A stretch of 6,658 nucleotides of DNA from Candidatus Dadabacteria bacterium. GTDB lineage: Bacteria; Desulfobacterota_D; UBA1144; Nemesobacterales; Nemesobacteraceae. A program made the translations under genes and the position numbers. Below are positions 4,970-6,658 of this stretch, piece after piece (the stretch's first letter is position 1; each line of letters starts with the position of its first letter). Under the pieces are notes generated by a model, which saw nothing but the letters and a program-made list of their open reading frames with translations, was not told where the DNA came from and made no database searches. The stretch is from NCBI GenBank assembly GCA_026709745.1, contig JAPOSJ010000157.1, positions 1 to 6,658 of the forward strand. The letters are read 5' to 3'.

Positions 4970-5527
4970 TTGAGAGCAAGGCTTCTTGAGAAAAGAAAAA
5001 ATCTTGCCGAATCAGTAATCCACAGAAAGTCTGCTCTGATTCTTGAAAGTCTCCTCTGTGAAAAGGCTTTTGAGGACGCATCGAGCGTCGCTCTTTATTT
5101 CCCTATAAATGGCGAAGTTGATACACTCGGAATATTCAAAAAATGCGTTGGTCTTGAAAAAAAGGTTTTTTTTCCGAAAACCCGTGGTTCCGACCTTGTC
5201 TTCCTAAGAACCACAGATGCCGGGGAACTCGTTCCCGGGGCTTTCTCCGTACCTGAACCTTCTGGGGACACTGAATGCGCTCGCAGTCACGAACTTGACC
5301 TTGTGCTGGTTCCCGGAGTGGTTTTTGATATTCTGGGGAACAGGATCGGGTATGGAAGAGGTTTTTACGACAGATTTCTAAAAGATATACCCAGACAAAT
5401 TCGCTTCGGACTCGCTTACCGGTTCCAGGTGCTTGAAAGCATTCCTTCGGGCGGAACCGACGAGAAGACTGGCCGCATAATCACGGAAGATGGAGCCATT
5501 GACTGTCTGGGAGAACAAGGAGATTGA
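4970..5527 (+). CDS. ygfA: 5-formyltetrahydrofolate cyclo-ligase
   Basis: This enzyme uses ATP to convert 5-formyl-THF to 5,10-methenyl-THF in the cytoplasm, returning a stored or inhibitory folate to the one-carbon pool. From TTG 4970 the product is 185 residues, the family's usual size. Visible family motifs are RARLLEKR at the N-terminus, YFPINGEVDT (NGEVDT at 47-52), the strand LDLVLVPGVVFD and the Gly-rich nucleotide/folate-binding signature GYGRGFYDRF (127-136). Near the C-terminus are FGLAYRFQ and the final D-x-x-x-x-RIITEDG. The start is the weak point. The frame is open back to 4712 through zapA, with no ATG or GTG between 4757 and 4970. TTG 4970 has no clear ribosome binding site and cuts into the usual K-x-x-x-LR start, so a rarer start codon slightly upstream is possible. 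It ends 1 bp before rny. Confidence 0.85.
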   Translation: MRARLLEKRKNLAESVIHRKSALILESLLCEKAFEDASSVALYFPINGEVDTLGIFKKCVGLEKKVFFPKTRGSDLVFLRTTDAGELVPGAFSVPEPSGDTECARSHELDLVLVPGVVFDILGNRIGYGRGFYDRFLKDIPRQIRFGLAYRFQVLESIPSGGTDEKTGRIITEDGAIDCLGEQGD

Positions 5528-5528
5528 A

Positions 5529-6658
5529 ATGCAAGCACAATCAATATTACTGTTTCTTCTACTCTTCGGACTGGGATTCGCCGCCCATTTCTTCTACAGG
5601 ATGATCATGGAAAAAAACGGGATCAGCAAAAGCGAGGAGAAGGCACGCAGCATAGTTGAAGGGGCACAGAAAAAAGCTGAAGAGATAAAAAACAGGGCGG
5701 AGAACAGGGCTAAAAAGATCGTCAAGGACAGAAATTCACAGATGCAGAAAATGTCCAGTGAAAAACGCAGGGAATTTTCGGCAACTGAGAAAAAGCTCAA
5801 AGGCAAAGAAGAGGAAATTAACAGAAAACACGAAGAGATTGAGAAAAAGGAGTCAGAACTTGAGAAGATTGAGGCAGATCTTGAGAACAAGGGCCTTGCT
5901 TGCGAAGCGAAGCAAAAAACTCTTGATGAAAATATCGAAGATATAAAGGGAAAGATAGAAGAGGTCTCAGGGCTGACGCGAGAGGCAGCGAAAGCCGAAC
6001 TTGTTAGCATAGTGGAAGATGAGGCTAGACACGAGGCTGCAAAGAGGCTCAAACATATAGAAGAAGAATGCAATTCCTCGGCTGAGCAGAAGGCAAAGAA
6101 CATAATATCCCTTGCCATTCAGAGATATTCCGGCAGCTACACAAGCGAAAAAACAGTCTCAGTCGTGAACCTTCCAAGTGACGATGTGAAGGGAAGAATA
6201 ATCGGTCGGGAAGGACGAAATATCCGTTCCATAGAGCTTCGCACGGGGGTGGATATCATCATTGATGACACACCCGAGACCGTCGTGATATCGTGCTTTA
6301 ATCCCATACGGAGAGAAGTCGCAAAAATCTCTCTTGAGCGTCTTATAGCCGACGGGAGAATTCATCCGGCCAGAATTGAGGAAGTGGTAACCGAGGTTGA
6401 AAAGGAAGTAGAAAAAGAGATACAGAAAGAAGGAGAGAAGGCGCTTTTCGATCTTGGCATAGGAGGCATGCATCCTGAACTTATCCAGAAGCTCGGGATG
6501 CTTAAATACAGAACAAGTTACTCACAGAATATACTTAATCACTCGATTGAGGTTGGATTTATCTGCGGAATTCTGGCAGCAGAAGTCGGTTACAACGAGA
6601 AACTGGCCAAAAGAGCCGGACTGCTCCATGACATAGGAAAAGCGGTCGATCACGAGGT
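5529..6658 (+). CDS. rny: Ribonuclease Y, 5' part (runs off the right edge)
   Basis: RNase Y is a membrane-anchored endoribonuclease that starts mRNA decay. The visible 376 residues show the family's order. A membrane segment at about 5-23 is followed by a long highly charged coiled coil (about 28-200). The KH RNA-binding domain begins VNLPSDDVKGRIIGREGRN, with the GREG loop at 226-229. The first half of the HD domain has His338 (NHSIEVG) and the His367-Asp368 pair (LLHDIGKA). Full-length proteins have about 510-520 residues, so roughly a quarter, including the rest of the HD site, lies beyond the window. AAGGAG (5517-5522) is 6 nt from ATG 5529, the strongest ribosome binding site of this operon. 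One base separates it from the cyclo-ligase stop, so co-transcription is expected. Confidence 0.95.
   Translation, partial: MQAQSILLFLLLFGLGFAAHFFYRMIMEKNGISKSEEKARSIVEGAQKKAEEIKNRAENRAKKIVKDRNSQMQKMSSEKRREFSATEKKLKGKEEEINRKHEEIEKKESELEKIEADLENKGLACEAKQKTLDENIEDIKGKIEEVSGLTREAAKAELVSIVEDEARHEAAKRLKHIEEECNSSAEQKAKNIISLAIQRYSGSYTSEKTVSVVNLPSDDVKGRIIGREGRNIRSIELRTGVDIIIDDTPETVVISCFNPIRREVAKISLERLIADGRIHPARIEEVVTEVEKEVEKEIQKEGEKALFDLGIGGMHPELIQKLGMLKYRTSYSQNILNHSIEVGFICGILAAEVGYNEKLAKRAGLLHDIGKAVDHE

Noticed and set aside
5594..6118. 174-codon minus-strand frame rich in Ser/Phe/Leu
   Set aside because: Antisense of the Lys/Glu-rich coiled coil of RNase Y; such frames are a composition artefact. 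The same applies to 6159-6473, 4288-4533 and 4674-4868.
1..6658. CRISPR array, tRNA or rRNA genes
   Set aside because: No regularly spaced direct repeats and no cloverleaf or rRNA-like segments were seen on either strand.

Overview
The window looks like a piece of a Gram-negative bacterial chromosome where an accessory region meets a housekeeping operon. Gram-negative affinity is inferred from a zapB-like/zapA pair and from a secreted protein with a Gly-rich/Cys/hydrophobic/basic tail. RNase Y and 5-formyl-THF cyclo-ligase beside zapA would suit a deltaproteobacterium-like or related lineage, but I cannot place the organism more precisely from sequence alone.

Left part (1-1749), accessory. 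A Schlafen/AlbA_2-type gene runs off the left edge on the minus strand. It is divergent from a short plus-strand gene (532-903). That short gene resembles the N-terminal part of a larger conserved protein of unknown function and is probably broken at its 3' end. The 76 bp between them hold a perfect 14-bp palindrome, placed so that it overlaps plausible promoters for both genes. A convergent minus-strand gene (991-1749) encodes an unrecognised 252-residue protein with its own likely promoter.

Middle (1750-2584), 835 bp without a credible gene. It holds a terminator-like hairpin and a pair of related hairpins. Next to these is a minus-strand segment that could be the eroded 3' end (domains V and VI) of a group II intron. 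On the plus strand there is a promoter whose -35/-10 spacer contains nine consecutive G residues, a layout typical of phase-variable promoters.

That promoter leads into two overlapping genes (2585-4265). The first encodes a small single-pass membrane-anchored protein. The second encodes a secreted metzincin-like metalloprotease with HExxHxxGxxH and a C-terminal tail like the rhombosortase/CTERM class of surface-sorting signals. This pair is the most promising candidate for an undescribed system: a surface protease made with a membrane partner, possibly switched on and off by slippage in the G tract.

Right part (4266-6658), housekeeping. Four tightly packed plus-strand genes: a ZapB-like coiled coil, zapA, 5-formyltetrahydrofolate cyclo-ligase, and rny (RNase Y), which runs off the right edge. 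The ZapB-like gene overlaps zapA by 4 bp and the cyclo-ligase is 1 bp from rny, so they are probably co-transcribed. They link Z-ring assembly, folate salvage and mRNA turnover by genomic neighbourhood only.
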